Shown here piece after piece: positions 52,846 to 61,329 of a stretch of DNA of 64,000 bases. A program made the translations under genes and the position numbers. The notes under the pieces are model-generated. The model saw nothing but the letters and a program-made list of their open reading frames with translations. It did not search any database and was not told the DNA's origin. Every line of letters begins with the position of its first letter. Position 1 is the first letter of the stretch. The stretch is from SG8-39 sp041558415. GTDB taxonomy: Bacteria; Pseudomonadota; Gammaproteobacteria; Burkholderiales; SG8-39. The DNA is taken from NCBI GenBank assembly GCA_041558415.1, contig JBFFEY010000008.1, positions 24,904 through 88,903 of the forward strand, read 5' to 3'.

Positions 52846-53342
52846 GCGCGCCCGCCGGGTTCGTCGAGCAGCGCCTTGGCGCGCGCGCGCGCCGCGTCGT
52901 CGCCCGAACCAGGTTCTGCCGCGGCGGGCGCCGCCTGGGCGCGTGCGCGGCGGCGCAGTGCGATGACCAAGCCGGCGAGGCCGGCGACGAGCAGCACGAA
53001 CGGCCCGGCCCACAGCAGCACGGTCGTGGTCTTAACCGGCGGGCGGTAGAGCACGAAATCGCCGTAACGCGCCACGAGGTAGTCGATGATTTCCGCGTCG
53101 CTGCGTCCGGCCTTCACCTGCGCGCGCACCTGGTTGCGCAGGTCGACCGCGAGTTCCGCGTTCGAGTCGGCGAGCGTCTGGTTCTGGCACACCAGGCAGC
53201 GCAGCACGGTGGACAGGTTCATGACGCGCGCCTCGACCGCCGGATCCTCGGCGAGCGGCGGTGCCTCGCGCATCTGGGCAGACGACAGTGCCGCGGCGCC
53301 GAGCGCCAGGGCAGCGAGCAGGGCGGCGAGCGCGGGCTTCAT
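52842..53342 (-). CDS. ccmH: cytochrome c biogenesis protein CcmH
   Basis: The 166-residue protein has a signal peptide, the redox motif RCLVCQNQTLADSNAELAVD (LRCxxCQ), YGDFVLYRPP and a C-terminal TM helix. It keeps apocytochrome cysteines reduced next to CcmF. It overlaps ccmG and ccmI by 4 bases each. Confidence 0.95.
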   Translation of the reverse strand: MKPALAALLAALALGAAALSSAQMREAPPLAEDPAVEARVMNLSTVLRCLVCQNQTLADSNAELAVDLRNQVRAQVKAGRSDAEIIDYLVARYGDFVLYRPPVKTTTVLLWAGPFVLLVAGLAGLVIALRRRARAQAAPAAAEPGSGDDAARARAKALLDEPGGRA

Positions 53343-53863
53343 CCCTTGAGCTGCTTGACGAGCGGCAGGATTTTTTCGCGCACCGTTTCCGGCGTCACCG
53401 GGCCGATCTTCTTGTAACGGATGACGCCGTCGCGGTCGATGACATAGGTTTCCGGCACCCCGTAAACGCCGTAGTCGATGCCGATCTGGCCTTTCGCGTC
53501 GACCAGCGACAGCACGTAGGGATCACCGAACTGCTTGAGCCAGGCCTTGGCGTCGTCCGACTTGTCCTTGTAGTTCAGGCCGTAGATCGGCACGACCTTC
53601 TGCCGCGCCAGCTCGACCAGCACCGGGTGCTCCTCGCGGCAGGCCACGCACCAAGACGCCCACACGTTCAGCAGCCACACCTGGCCCTTCAGCTCGGTGT
53701 TGGAGATCGTCTTGCCCGGCTCGTGCAGCACCGGCAGGGTGAACGGCGGCGCGGCCTTGCCGACGAGCGGCGAGGGCACCTCGCGCGGGTTGAGCTTGAG
53801 GCCGACGCCGAGAAAGCCGACGAGGACGACCAGCACCGCGAGCGGCAGCAAGAACTTCTTCAT
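53339..53863 (-). CDS. ccmG: thioredoxin-like CcmG/DsbE
   Basis: The 174-residue membrane-anchored thioredoxin has an N-terminal TM helix (MKKFLLPLAVLVVLVGFLGV), WASWCVACREEHPVL with the CxxC, and the cis-Pro loop YGVYGVPETYVIDRDG. It reduces CcmH or apocytochrome in the periplasm. ATG at 53863 overlaps the ccmF stop. Confidence 0.95.
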   Translation of the reverse strand: MKKFLLPLAVLVVLVGFLGVGLKLNPREVPSPLVGKAAPPFTLPVLHEPGKTISNTELKGQVWLLNVWASWCVACREEHPVLVELARQKVVPIYGLNYKDKSDDAKAWLKQFGDPYVLSLVDAKGQIGIDYGVYGVPETYVIDRDGVIRYKKIGPVTPETVREKILPLVKQLKG

Positions 53864-55860
53864 GTCGCGCTGCCCCCGGCGGGCTGTGCGCGGCGCGCGC
53901 CGGATGCGCGTTCCTCGCGGCGCCGCGTGACGACGCGGTAGCGGCGGTCGAGCGTGGCAAGCAGGCCGCCGATCGCCATGACGATGCAGCCCAGCCAGAT
54001 CCACACCACCATTGGCTTGTAGTGGATGCGCACGCTCCAGGCGCCGCCCTCGAGCGCCTCGCCGAGCGCGACGTACAGGTCGCGCGTCAGTCCGGAGTCG
54101 ATCGCCGATTCCGTCATCGGCTGGTTCTGCGCGTGATAGACGCGCTTCTCGGGGTGCAGCGTGCGCAGCGTCTTGCCGTCGCGCAGCAGCTGCAGCGTGC
54201 CGCGCGCGGCGCTGTAGTTCGGCCCTTCGCGGTCGCGCACGCCGTCGAAGCGCAGCGTGTAGCCGCCCACGCGCGCCGTCTCGCCCGGTCGCATGCGCAG
54301 GTCCTGCTCGGTCTCGAAGGCCTGCACCGCGGTGACGCCGATGATGAACACGCCGACCCCGGCATGCGCGACCAGCATGCCGAACGGCGCGCCGCCGACC
54401 GCGCGCAGCTTCTGCCGCAGCGACAGCGCCGCCGGCTGCACGCGCAGGCGCTGCAGGAAGGCGGTGAAGCTTGCCGCGATCACCCAGCCGGCGAGCAGAA
54501 AACCGAGCGCCGAGAGCGGGCGCCAGCTGCCCAGCGTGAGCGGCAGCAGGATCGCCGTCGCGACCGCGACCGCGGCCGCCCAGCGCAGGCGCTGCGCAAG
54601 CTCGGGCAGCCGGGCTTCCTTCCAGCGCGCGATCGGGCCGACCGCCATGAGGAACACGGCCGGCACCATGAGCGGCACGAACACGGCCTCGAAGTAGGGC
54701 GGGCCGACCGAGATCTTGCCCAGACCGAGGGCGTCGAGGAACAGCGGATAGAGCGTGCCGAGCATCACCGTGCCCGCGGCGACCGCCAGCACCACGTTGT
54801 TCACCAGCAGCATCGATTCGCGCGATACGAGCTCGAAGCGCCCGCCAAGGCCGATCTTGGGCGCGCGCCAGGCAAACAGCGCGAGCGAGATGCCCGCCAC
54901 CAGCGCGAGGAAGGCAAGGATGAAGATGCCGCGCTTGGGGTCGGTGGCGAAGGCGTGCACCGAGGTCAGCACACCCGAGCGCACCAGGAAGGTGCCGAGC
55001 AGCGAGAGCGAGAAGGCGCAGATGGCGAGCAGCACCGTCCAGGCGCGGAAGGCGCCGCGCTTTTCGGTGACGGCGAGCGAGTGGATCAGCGCGGTACCGA
55101 CCAGCCAGGGCATGAACGAGGCGTTCTCCACCGGATCCCAGAACCACCAGCCGCCCCAGCCGAGCTCGTAGTACGCCCAGTAGCTGCCGAGCGCAATGCC
55201 GAGGGTGAGGAAGATCCACGCCGCGGTGGTCCAGGGGCGCGACCAGCGTGCCCAGGAGGCGTCGAGGCGGCCGTCGAGCAGCGCCGCGATCGAAAAGGCG
55301 AACGCCACCGAGAAGCCGACGTAGCCCATGTAGAGCATCGGCGGGTGGAACACCATGCCCGGATCCTGCAGGAGCGGATTCAGGTCGCGGCCATCGGCGG
55401 CCGCGGGCAGCAGGCGCTCGAAGGGGTTCGAGGTGAACAGCATGAAGGCGTAGAACCCGACGCCGATGAGTCCCAGCACGCCGAGAATGCGCGCCACCAT
55501 GGCCTCCGGCAGGGTGCGCGAGAACACGCTTACCGCCAGCATCCACACCGTCATCATCAGCATCCACAGCAGCAGCGAGCCTTCGTGGCCGCCCCACACG
55601 CCCGACAGGCGGTAGGCGAGCGGCAGCTTCGAGTTTGAGTGCTCCGCGACGTAGAGCACCGAGAAATCGTTCTGCGCGAACGACCAGCTGAGTGCGGCGA
55701 AGGCGAGCGCGACGAAGACGAACTGGCCCTGCGCGGCCGGTCGCGCCAGCGCCATGAGCGCGTCGTTGCCGCGCGCGGCGCCGACCAGCGGCAGCGTGCC
55801 CTGCAGCAGGGCAATGCACAGCGCGAGGATGAGCGCGAAGTGTCCGAGTTCGGGGATCAT
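53860..55860 (-). CDS. ccmF: heme lyase CcmF
   Basis: The 666-residue polytopic protein has about 15 TM helices, the WWD domain GWGGWWFWDPVENASFMPWL and conserved histidines in HPPMLYMGYVGFSVAFAFSI and the flanking loops. It joins heme from CcmE to apocytochrome c. The coupled starts and stops with ccmE and ccmG mark a single transcript. Confidence 0.96.
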   Translation of the reverse strand: MIPELGHFALILALCIALLQGTLPLVGAARGNDALMALARPAAQGQFVFVALAFAALSWSFAQNDFSVLYVAEHSNSKLPLAYRLSGVWGGHEGSLLLWMLMMTVWMLAVSVFSRTLPEAMVARILGVLGLIGVGFYAFMLFTSNPFERLLPAAADGRDLNPLLQDPGMVFHPPMLYMGYVGFSVAFAFSIAALLDGRLDASWARWSRPWTTAAWIFLTLGIALGSYWAYYELGWGGWWFWDPVENASFMPWLVGTALIHSLAVTEKRGAFRAWTVLLAICAFSLSLLGTFLVRSGVLTSVHAFATDPKRGIFILAFLALVAGISLALFAWRAPKIGLGGRFELVSRESMLLVNNVVLAVAAGTVMLGTLYPLFLDALGLGKISVGPPYFEAVFVPLMVPAVFLMAVGPIARWKEARLPELAQRLRWAAAVAVATAILLPLTLGSWRPLSALGFLLAGWVIAASFTAFLQRLRVQPAALSLRQKLRAVGGAPFGMLVAHAGVGVFIIGVTAVQAFETEQDLRMRPGETARVGGYTLRFDGVRDREGPNYSAARGTLQLLRDGKTLRTLHPEKRVYHAQNQPMTESAIDSGLTRDLYVALGEALEGGAWSVRIHYKPMVVWIWLGCIVMAIGGLLATLDRRYRVVTRRREERASGARRAQPAGGSAT

Positions 55861-56333
55861 TTCGCGCTCCCTGCGCTCTGCGCCATGCTCTTCACCGCGC
55901 GCTCGTGCGCCTGACGCGCCTTTTCGACCGCCTCGGCGGCTTCCGGCGCCATGTAGTTCTCGTCGTGCTTGGCGAGCACCTCGGCGGCGGTGAACACGCC
56001 GTCGGCGCCGAGCTGGCCCTGCGCAACGACGCCCTTGCCCTCCTTGAACAGGTCGGGAAGGATGCCTGTGTAGCGCACGGGGATGCTTTGGGCGGTGTCG
56101 GTGACGACGAAGCTCACCGTGAGGCCGTCGGCGGCGCGCGTGACGCTGCCCGTCTCGACCAGGCCGCCGAGGCGGAAGGTGCGCCCCAGCGGCGCCTTGT
56201 TCTCGGCGACCTCGCTCGGGCTGAAGAAGAACACCAGGTTCGAGCGGAACGCGTTCAGCACCAGCGCAGCCGATACGGCGAGCGCCGCGACGCCGACCAC
56301 CACCGCGACGAGGCGTTTGTGACGCGGTTTCAT
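55857..56333 (-). CDS. ccmE: periplasmic heme chaperone CcmE
   Basis: The 158-residue protein has one TM anchor (MKPRHKRLVAVVVGVAALAV), an OB-fold core (RLGGLVETGSVTRAADGLTV, GILPDLFKEGKGVVAQGQL) and the covalent heme motif VLAKHDENYMAPE (H-x3-Y). It carries heme from CcmC to CcmF. Start at MKPRHKR fits the family and overlaps the ccmD stop. Confidence 0.95.
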   Translation of the reverse strand: MKPRHKRLVAVVVGVAALAVSAALVLNAFRSNLVFFFSPSEVAENKAPLGRTFRLGGLVETGSVTRAADGLTVSFVVTDTAQSIPVRYTGILPDLFKEGKGVVAQGQLGADGVFTAAEVLAKHDENYMAPEAAEAVEKARQAHERAVKSMAQSAGSAK

Positions 56334-56488
56334 GCGGTTTCTCCCATCGTGTGCGCCAGCCGCCGCGCGCGCGCCCTGAGCGCGATCAGTTCGATTACGA
56401 CGCAAAGCAGGCCCACGCCGTACGAGCCCCACACGAACAGGCCGTAGCCGCCCATGTCGAGGAATGCATCCACACTGCCCCAGTTCAC
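56330..56488 (-). CDS. ccmD: heme exporter small subunit CcmD
   Basis: The 52-residue protein reads MNWGSVDAFLDMGGYGLFVW, then GSYGVGLLCVVIELIALRAR, a single TM helix with the MGGY...VW family pattern. GTG at 56488 was chosen because GGAGG lies about 9 bases upstream and the length is right. It releases holo-CcmE from CcmC. Confidence 0.85.
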   Translation of the reverse strand: MNWGSVDAFLDMGGYGLFVWGSYGVGLLCVVIELIALRARARRLAHTMGETA

Positions 56489-56492
56489 CCCT

Positions 56493-57332
56493 TCACCCTC
56501 CCAGCTCCCGCATCCAGGCCATCTCCCGCTCGCGTTCACGGATGATCAGCCGCACGCGTGCGAGGCACACGGCGATCGAGTACATCCAGGCCGCCAGCGC
56601 CATGAGCAGCATGCCCCACAGCATGGTGGTCGCCATGGAGGGCGACTTGGTGAGGCTCACGCTCGCGCCCTGGTGCAGGGTGTTCCACCACTGCACCGAG
56701 AAATAGATGATCGGCACGTTGACCACGCCGACCAGCGCCAGCACCGCGCCGGCGCGGTCGGCACGGCGCGGATCGTCGATCGATGCCTTGAGGGCGATGA
56801 AGCCGACATAGAGGAACAGCAGGATCAGCTCCGAGGTCAGACGCGCGTCCCATACCCACCAGGTGCCCCAGGTCGGCTTGCCCCACAGCGCTCCGGTCCA
56901 CAGGGCGAGGAAGGTGAACAGGGCGCCGGTCGGCGCGATCGCCGAGGCCATCATGCCGGACAGGCGGGTGTTGAGGATGAAGCCGAGCGCGCCCCACAGC
57001 GCCATGACGACGTAAAGGAACATCGACATCCAAGCCGCCGGCACATGCAGGAAGATGATGCGATAGGCGTCGCCCTGCTGGAAATCGGTCGGCGCGACGA
57101 AGAAGCCGAGGTACAGCCCGGCGACGGCGAACACCACGGCCAGGATGCTGAAATAGGGAATCAGCTGTCCGGCAAGCGGGTAGAACGCCTGCGGCGCGGC
57201 GTAGCGCAGCCACCACTCGCCGCGCGATGCGCGCTCGCCAAACTCAAGCTCTTTGGTGTTCAAACCCTGATCCGAAAAGGGGAAATAGCCTGCAATTTTA
57301 AATGATGACCGACGCGGGGGCGTTGCGTTCAC
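56493..57332 (-). CDS. ccmC: heme exporter / heme-handling protein CcmC
   Basis: The protein has six TM helices, the WWD motif GTWWVWDARLTSELIL, histidines in IIFLHVPAAWMSMF and QWWNTLHQGASVSL. It loads heme onto CcmE. The start is uncertain: GTG at 57332 overlaps the ccmB stop (GTGA) and gives 279 residues, longer than usual. TTG at 57263 gives about 256 residues, closer to the family, and the stretch between is unusually AT-rich for this window. Confidence 0.9.
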   Translation of the reverse strand: MNATPPRRSSFKIAGYFPFSDQGLNTKELEFGERASRGEWWLRYAAPQAFYPLAGQLIPYFSILAVVFAVAGLYLGFFVAPTDFQQGDAYRIIFLHVPAAWMSMFLYVVMALWGALGFILNTRLSGMMASAIAPTGALFTFLALWTGALWGKPTWGTWWVWDARLTSELILLFLYVGFIALKASIDDPRRADRAGAVLALVGVVNVPIIYFSVQWWNTLHQGASVSLTKSPSMATTMLWGMLLMALAAWMYSIAVCLARVRLIIREREREMAWMRELGG

Positions 57333-57997
57333 TCCAGCGCGATACGCAGCGCCGCGCAGGTCGCCCAGGGTGCGAATACGAGGGAAAACGCCAGGAACGC
57401 CCCAAGCAGCGAGAGGTGCGCGGCGTGTGGCAGGCCGGCGAGTGCGGCGCCGACCGCGCCGGCGCCGAACACGAGCACCGGCACGTAGAGCGGCAGCACG
57501 AGCAGCGCGAGCAGCACCGCCGCGCCGCGCGTCCCCAGCGTCAGCGCAGCGCCCACCGCGCCGATCAGGCTGAGCACCGGGGTGCCGAGCGCGAGCGAGG
57601 CGACGAGCGCGCCGAGCGCGGCTGCCGGAAGGTCGTACTGCAGGCCGATGAGTGGCGCGAGCAGGGTGAGCGGCAGGCCCGTGGTCAGCCAGTGGGCGAC
57701 GGTCTTGCCGGTTACCGTGGCGGCGAGCGGATGTGCCGCGATCAGCATCTGCTCGAGGCTGCCGTCGGCGTAATCCGCGGCAAACAGCCGGTTGAGCGAC
57801 AGCAGCGCAGCCAGCAGCGCGGCGACCCACACCACGCCCGGGCCCATCGCGCGCAGCTGGTTCGGCTCGGCGCCGGTGCCGAGCGGGAACAGGCTCGCAA
57901 CGATGACGAAGAACACCAGCACCTGCGCCACGTCACCCTTGCGCCGGAACGCGAGGCGCAGGTCGCGCTCGATGATGCCGGCGATCGCGGTGAGCAT
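57329..57997 (-). CDS. ccmB: heme exporter permease CcmB
   Basis: The 222-residue protein has six TM helices with the family elements IIERDLRLAFRRKGDVAQVL, LFAADYADGSLEQMLIAAHP and LPLYVPVLVFGAGAV. It forms the ABC complex with CcmA that releases holo-CcmE. It starts 6 bases after ccmA stops. Confidence 0.94.
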   Translation of the reverse strand: MLTAIAGIIERDLRLAFRRKGDVAQVLVFFVIVASLFPLGTGAEPNQLRAMGPGVVWVAALLAALLSLNRLFAADYADGSLEQMLIAAHPLAATVTGKTVAHWLTTGLPLTLLAPLIGLQYDLPAAALGALVASLALGTPVLSLIGAVGAALTLGTRGAAVLLALLVLPLYVPVLVFGAGAVGAALAGLPHAAHLSLLGAFLAFSLVFAPWATCAALRIALE

Positions 57998-58003
57998 GCG
58001 GCC

Positions 58004-58630
58004 TCAGGCGCCGAGCACCAGGCGCAGCACCGAGGCCGAGGTCGACGCGATCTCGACCTCCTGGTGCGTCGTCAGCACGGTCATGCCGCCGGCGTCGAGA
58101 TGGGCAGAGACCAGCGCCATCACGGTGTCGATGGCGTCGACGTCGAGCGCGGCAAGCGGCTCGTCGAGTATCCACAGCGGCTGCGTGTGTGCCAGCGCAA
58201 GGCGCGCCAGCGCGACGCGGCGCTTCTGCCCCTGCGACAGGTAGCGCGCCGGCACCGCTTCACGCCCCGCGAGACCGAGGCGCGCGAGCGCCGCATCGAG
58301 CGCAGCGCCCGGCGCTTCGAGACCCGCCAGGCGCAGGGCGAAGCGCAGGTTCTCGCGCGGCGTGAGGTCTTCCTTGATGGCGCTCAGGTGGCCGAGGTAG
58401 AGCAGCTGCCGCGTGTACTCCTCGCCGAGGCCGTGCGCGTCTTCGCCGGACCAGAGCAGCTGTCCCGCCGCAGGGCGCGCGAGCGCGCAGAGGATGCGCA
58501 GCAGGCTGGTCTTGCCGGCGCCATTGGGACCCGCGACGCGCAGCAGCGTGCCCGGCACCAGCGTGAAGGCGAGCGACTTGAACAGCAGCCGCCCGCCGCG
58601 CTCGCAGGCTAGCGATTCGGCTCGAAGCAT
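58004..58630 (-). CDS. ccmA: heme exporter ATP-binding protein CcmA
   Basis: The 208-residue ATPase has Walker A VAGPNGAGKTSLLRIL, signature YLSQGQKRRVALARLAL, Walker B LWILDEPLAALD and VLTTHQ. It starts the ccmABCDEFGHI operon, all on the minus strand with overlapping genes. No DNR box was found immediately upstream; the gene follows the hemerythrin gene by 45 bases. Confidence 0.95.
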   Translation of the reverse strand: MLRAESLACERGGRLLFKSLAFTLVPGTLLRVAGPNGAGKTSLLRILCALARPAAGQLLWSGEDAHGLGEEYTRQLLYLGHLSAIKEDLTPRENLRFALRLAGLEAPGAALDAALARLGLAGREAVPARYLSQGQKRRVALARLALAHTQPLWILDEPLAALDVDAIDTVMALVSAHLDAGGMTVLTTHQEVEIASTSASVLRLVLGA

Positions 58631-58675
58631 GGCGCGCGAAGATAGCAGACGCGGCGCAGCCGCGCTTGCGGTGCG

Positions 58676-59350
58676 TCAAGCCTGCTGGGATTCCGCGGCC
58701 GGCTCGATGAGGATCTCGAAGCTGCCGTCGGCGAGCGCGCGCGTGCTGTAGCGGTAGCCGAGCGTGTGCAGTTCCTCGTACAGCGGGAACGGCTCGCGGT
58801 GAATGCGCACGCGCAGCGGCGCCCTGGGCGCCTCGCGCAGCCGCTGCAGGATGCGCAGGAACGGTTCCGGCGGCTCGAGCGCACGCACATCGAGCGTGCC
58901 GGGCGCGCCCGGCACGAGCTGTGCGGCATCCTTGGCGAGCGGACCGAGCCGCGCCGCAGCCAACTGCTGCTCGCAGGCCGGATACAGCACGCCTTCTTCC
59001 TTGGCGTTGTGCTGCTGGAGCATGACGAACAGGTTATCGAGCTCTGCGCGGCAGCCGTCCGGATCGTGCTCCGGCGCGGCGGCCGCGAGCGCGTCCAGCA
59101 GGTTGCGCATGTGCGCGTGCTCGTGGCGCATGACCGCCGTCGGCCCCTCGTGCATGCCGGTGGCGGCCTCGAAGGCCGGGAACAGGTCTTCTTCCTCGAA
59201 CGCGAAATGACGCAGCAGGGCGTCGGACAGCGCCGCGAGCTGCGCGCGCATCGCCGGCCAGTCGCCTTCGTGGGCGGCCTCGCTCGCCGACTCGAACAGT
59301 TCATCGCACAGTCGGTGATGCTCGGTAAGTGCAGCGGCGAGGCTGGTCAT
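58676..59350 (-). CDS. hemerythrin-DUF2249 two-domain protein
   Basis: The 224-residue protein has an N-terminal hemerythrin four-helix bundle: HHRLCDELFESA, LLRHFAFEEEDLFPAFE, MRHEHAHMRNLLDAL and LQQHNAKEEGVLYPACE, the histidine/glutamate set of a di-iron site. A C-terminal DUF2249 domain follows (LDVRALEPPEPFLRILQRLR ... GSFEILIEP). DUF2249 and hemerythrin domains recur near NO and nitrite reductase genes. A DNR box 57 bases upstream supports a role in NO handling or di-iron sensing. Confidence 0.85.
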   Translation of the reverse strand: MTSLAAALTEHHRLCDELFESASEAAHEGDWPAMRAQLAALSDALLRHFAFEEEDLFPAFEAATGMHEGPTAVMRHEHAHMRNLLDALAAAAPEHDPDGCRAELDNLFVMLQQHNAKEEGVLYPACEQQLAAARLGPLAKDAAQLVPGAPGTLDVRALEPPEPFLRILQRLREAPRAPLRVRIHREPFPLYEELHTLGYRYSTRALADGSFEILIEPAAESQQA

Positions 59351-59406
59351 GACGGACCTGGTGCGCGTGATGCCCGCACGTTGTCCGAGCCGGGGCCGTG
59401 CCGGCC

Positions 59407-59420
59407 TTGATGTGAGTCAA
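59407..59420. promoter_or_regulatory. FNR/DNR-type box upstream of the hemerythrin gene
   Basis: TTGAT-gtga-GTCAA, a 10/10 half-site match, centred 63 bases before the hemerythrin ATG at 59350. The TCA of its right half is the stop codon of the CtaA-like gene (59417-59419). Confidence 0.78.
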
Positions 59421-60199
59421 GCGGGACGCGGCGACGCACGGCAGCGGCCGTCGAGCCGCGCGAGCAGCGCGAGCGTCGCCGCAGCGAGCAGCGGGTGCGC
59501 CAGCGCGACCGCCGGCGCAAGCTCGATCAGCGCCGACACCGTGCCGGCGAGGGGCGCGGCCAGCGCGGCGCCGATCAGGCCGAGCGCAATCGGTGCGCCC
59601 GCGCTCACCAGGCGGATGCCCAGTGCAAACGCGAATGCCGCGGTCACGAGCCCGCTCAGCACGTGCAGCGTCAGCGCGATGGCGTCCGACGGGCTCCACA
59701 GCGTGGCGAGCGCGCCGCCGAGCGCCGCCTGCGCGAGACCGAGCGCGAGCGCGACGCGCGCCAGCTGGCCGAGTTTCTCGAGCGGCGGCGGCGCTTCGCC
59801 ACCGTCCGCGCGACCGCCAAGCCAGGCGAGCAGCGCAAGCAGCGCGAGGCCGCCGAACAAGTTGGCGAACTGCGCCGCCGGCGGCGGCGTGGTGCCGGTC
59901 GCAACGCCGAGCGCGGACAGGGCCAGCGTCAGCAGCAGCGCGGCCCCCGCCGCGAGGCCGAAGCGTGGCCGCAGCACGGCGCTGCGCCAGGCGAGCACGA
60001 CGAGCACCAGCACCGCGACGGCCGTGAACGTCGCCGCGGCGCGGTGCACGCCGCGCGCCACAGGCAGCGTTGCCGCGGGGTCGGCGGCGAGCGAGAAGCG
60101 GATGTAGGCGCTCGCCGCGACGACGACGAACATCAGCGCCAGCGCAACAGCTACGGCGAGCGCAAACGCGCGCCGGCGTTCAGGCGGCGGCGCGGACAT
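59417..60199 (-). CDS. CtaA/Cox15-like membrane protein (divergent paralogue)
   Basis: The 260-residue protein has about seven or eight TM helices and two histidine-bearing helices with the look of heme A synthase (RGVHRAAATFTAVAVLVLVV; ALTLHVLSGLVTAAFAFALG). It is much weaker than the true ctaA just upstream, which it overlaps by 20 bases. It may be a heme-binding assembly factor for the heme-copper enzyme. The DNR box of the hemerythrin gene overlaps its stop. Confidence 0.65.
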   Translation of the reverse strand: MSAPPPERRRAFALAVAVALALMFVVVAASAYIRFSLAADPAATLPVARGVHRAAATFTAVAVLVLVVLAWRSAVLRPRFGLAAGAALLLTLALSALGVATGTTPPPAAQFANLFGGLALLALLAWLGGRADGGEAPPPLEKLGQLARVALALGLAQAALGGALATLWSPSDAIALTLHVLSGLVTAAFAFALGIRLVSAGAPIALGLIGAALAAPLAGTVSALIELAPAVALAHPLLAAATLALLARLDGRCRASPRPA

Positions 60200-61241
60200 C
60201 GGCGGCCTGCGGCGCCGGAGCGCTCGCCGGGGCGCTGCGCAGGGCGTGCGCCGCCCACAGGGCCGCGCCTAGCAGCAGCACCGCGCCGCCCTGGTGGGCC
60301 GCTGCCGGCACCAGCGGCACGCCGTTGACCAGCGTGACGATGCCGAGCGTGACCTGCGCGGCCAGCGTCGCGAGCAGCAGGTTGCAGGCCAGCCGGCCCT
60401 GCGCGCCGAGCGGCTCGCGTCGCGCGCGCCACCACAACCAAGGCACCAGCAGGATGAGCAGCCAGCCGATCGAGCGGTGCACGAACTGGACGGTGGCGAA
60501 GTTGTAGAGGAAGTTCTGCCACCAGGGCTCGAGCATCAGGATTTCGGGCGGCACCCAGTGACCGTTCATCAGCGGGAAGGTGTTGTAGGCGTAGCCGGCG
60601 CGCAGGCCGGCAACGAAGCCCCCCGTCAGGGCCATGAGAAAGATCAGCGCGGCAAGCCACAGCGCGGGGCGGCCGAGTCGACCGGTTGCGGGGGCATGCG
60701 CCGAGAGCAGGCGCAGCGCGAGCCACAGCTCGGCCGCGAAGATGGCGAGCGCCACGCCGAGATGGGCGGTGAGGCGGAAGTGGCTGACGCGCGGATTGTC
60801 GACCAGGCCGCTCGCGACCATGTACCAGCCGAGCGCGCCCTGCAACGCGCCGAGCAGGAAGATGCCGCCCAGCTGCCAGGCGAGGCGCGCATCCAGCCTG
60901 CGCCGCAGCAGAAACCACAGGAAGGGCAGCAGGAAAACCAGCCCGATGGTGCGGCCGAGCAGGCGGTGGAAGTACTCCCACCAGAAGATGCCCTTGAAGC
61001 CCTCCAGGTTCATGTCGAAGTTAACCTGCTTGAACTCGGGCGTGCGCTGGTACTTCTCGAACAGCGTCTGCCATTCGGCGTCGCTCAGCGGCGGCAAGGT
61101 GCCGACCAGCGGCTGCCACTCGACGATCGACAGTCCCGAATGCGTGAGGCGGGTGACGCCGCCGACCACCACCATGGCGAACACCAGCGCCGCACAGACA
61201 AGGAGCCATGCTGCAACGCGGAATCGGTCGGTCTTGGTCAT
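60180..61241 (-). CDS. ctaA: heme A synthase (Cox15/CtaA)
   Basis: The 353-residue eight-TM protein matches the proteobacterial/Cox15 form: VVVGGVTRLTHSGLSIVEWQ, FWWEYFHRLLGRTIGLVFLL, HFRLTAHLGVALAIFAAELW and FVHRSIGWLLILLVPWLWW, with paired heme-ligating histidines. It oxidises heme O to heme A. It is divergent from the heme-copper enzyme operon, and a ctaB begins at the end of the window, so heme A or O is probably made for that enzyme. Confidence 0.93.
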   Translation of the reverse strand: MTKTDRFRVAAWLLVCAALVFAMVVVGGVTRLTHSGLSIVEWQPLVGTLPPLSDAEWQTLFEKYQRTPEFKQVNFDMNLEGFKGIFWWEYFHRLLGRTIGLVFLLPFLWFLLRRRLDARLAWQLGGIFLLGALQGALGWYMVASGLVDNPRVSHFRLTAHLGVALAIFAAELWLALRLLSAHAPATGRLGRPALWLAALIFLMALTGGFVAGLRAGYAYNTFPLMNGHWVPPEILMLEPWWQNFLYNFATVQFVHRSIGWLLILLVPWLWWRARREPLGAQGRLACNLLLATLAAQVTLGIVTLVNGVPLVPAAAHQGGAVLLLGAALWAAHALRSAPASAPAPQAADVRAAA

Positions 61242-61256
61242 GACGCAATTCGTTTT

Positions 61257-61270
61257 ATGACGCCGGTCAA
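61257..61270. promoter_or_regulatory. possible second, weaker FNR/DNR-like site
   Basis: ATGAC-gccg-GTCAA matches the half-site consensus at 9 of 10 positions. It lies only 16 bases before the ctaA ATG, too close for class II activation of ctaA, and 73 bases centre to centre from the strong box at 61330. Confidence 0.35.
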
Positions 61271-61329
61271 GCTCTGCCAGCCGCTCAACCCGCGGGATCC
61301 GATGCTGCCCTGCCACAACGGAACAAAGC

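Noticed and set aside
54022..55638. 538-codon plus-strand frame opposite ccmF
   Set aside because: Shadow of ccmF; no recognisable motif.
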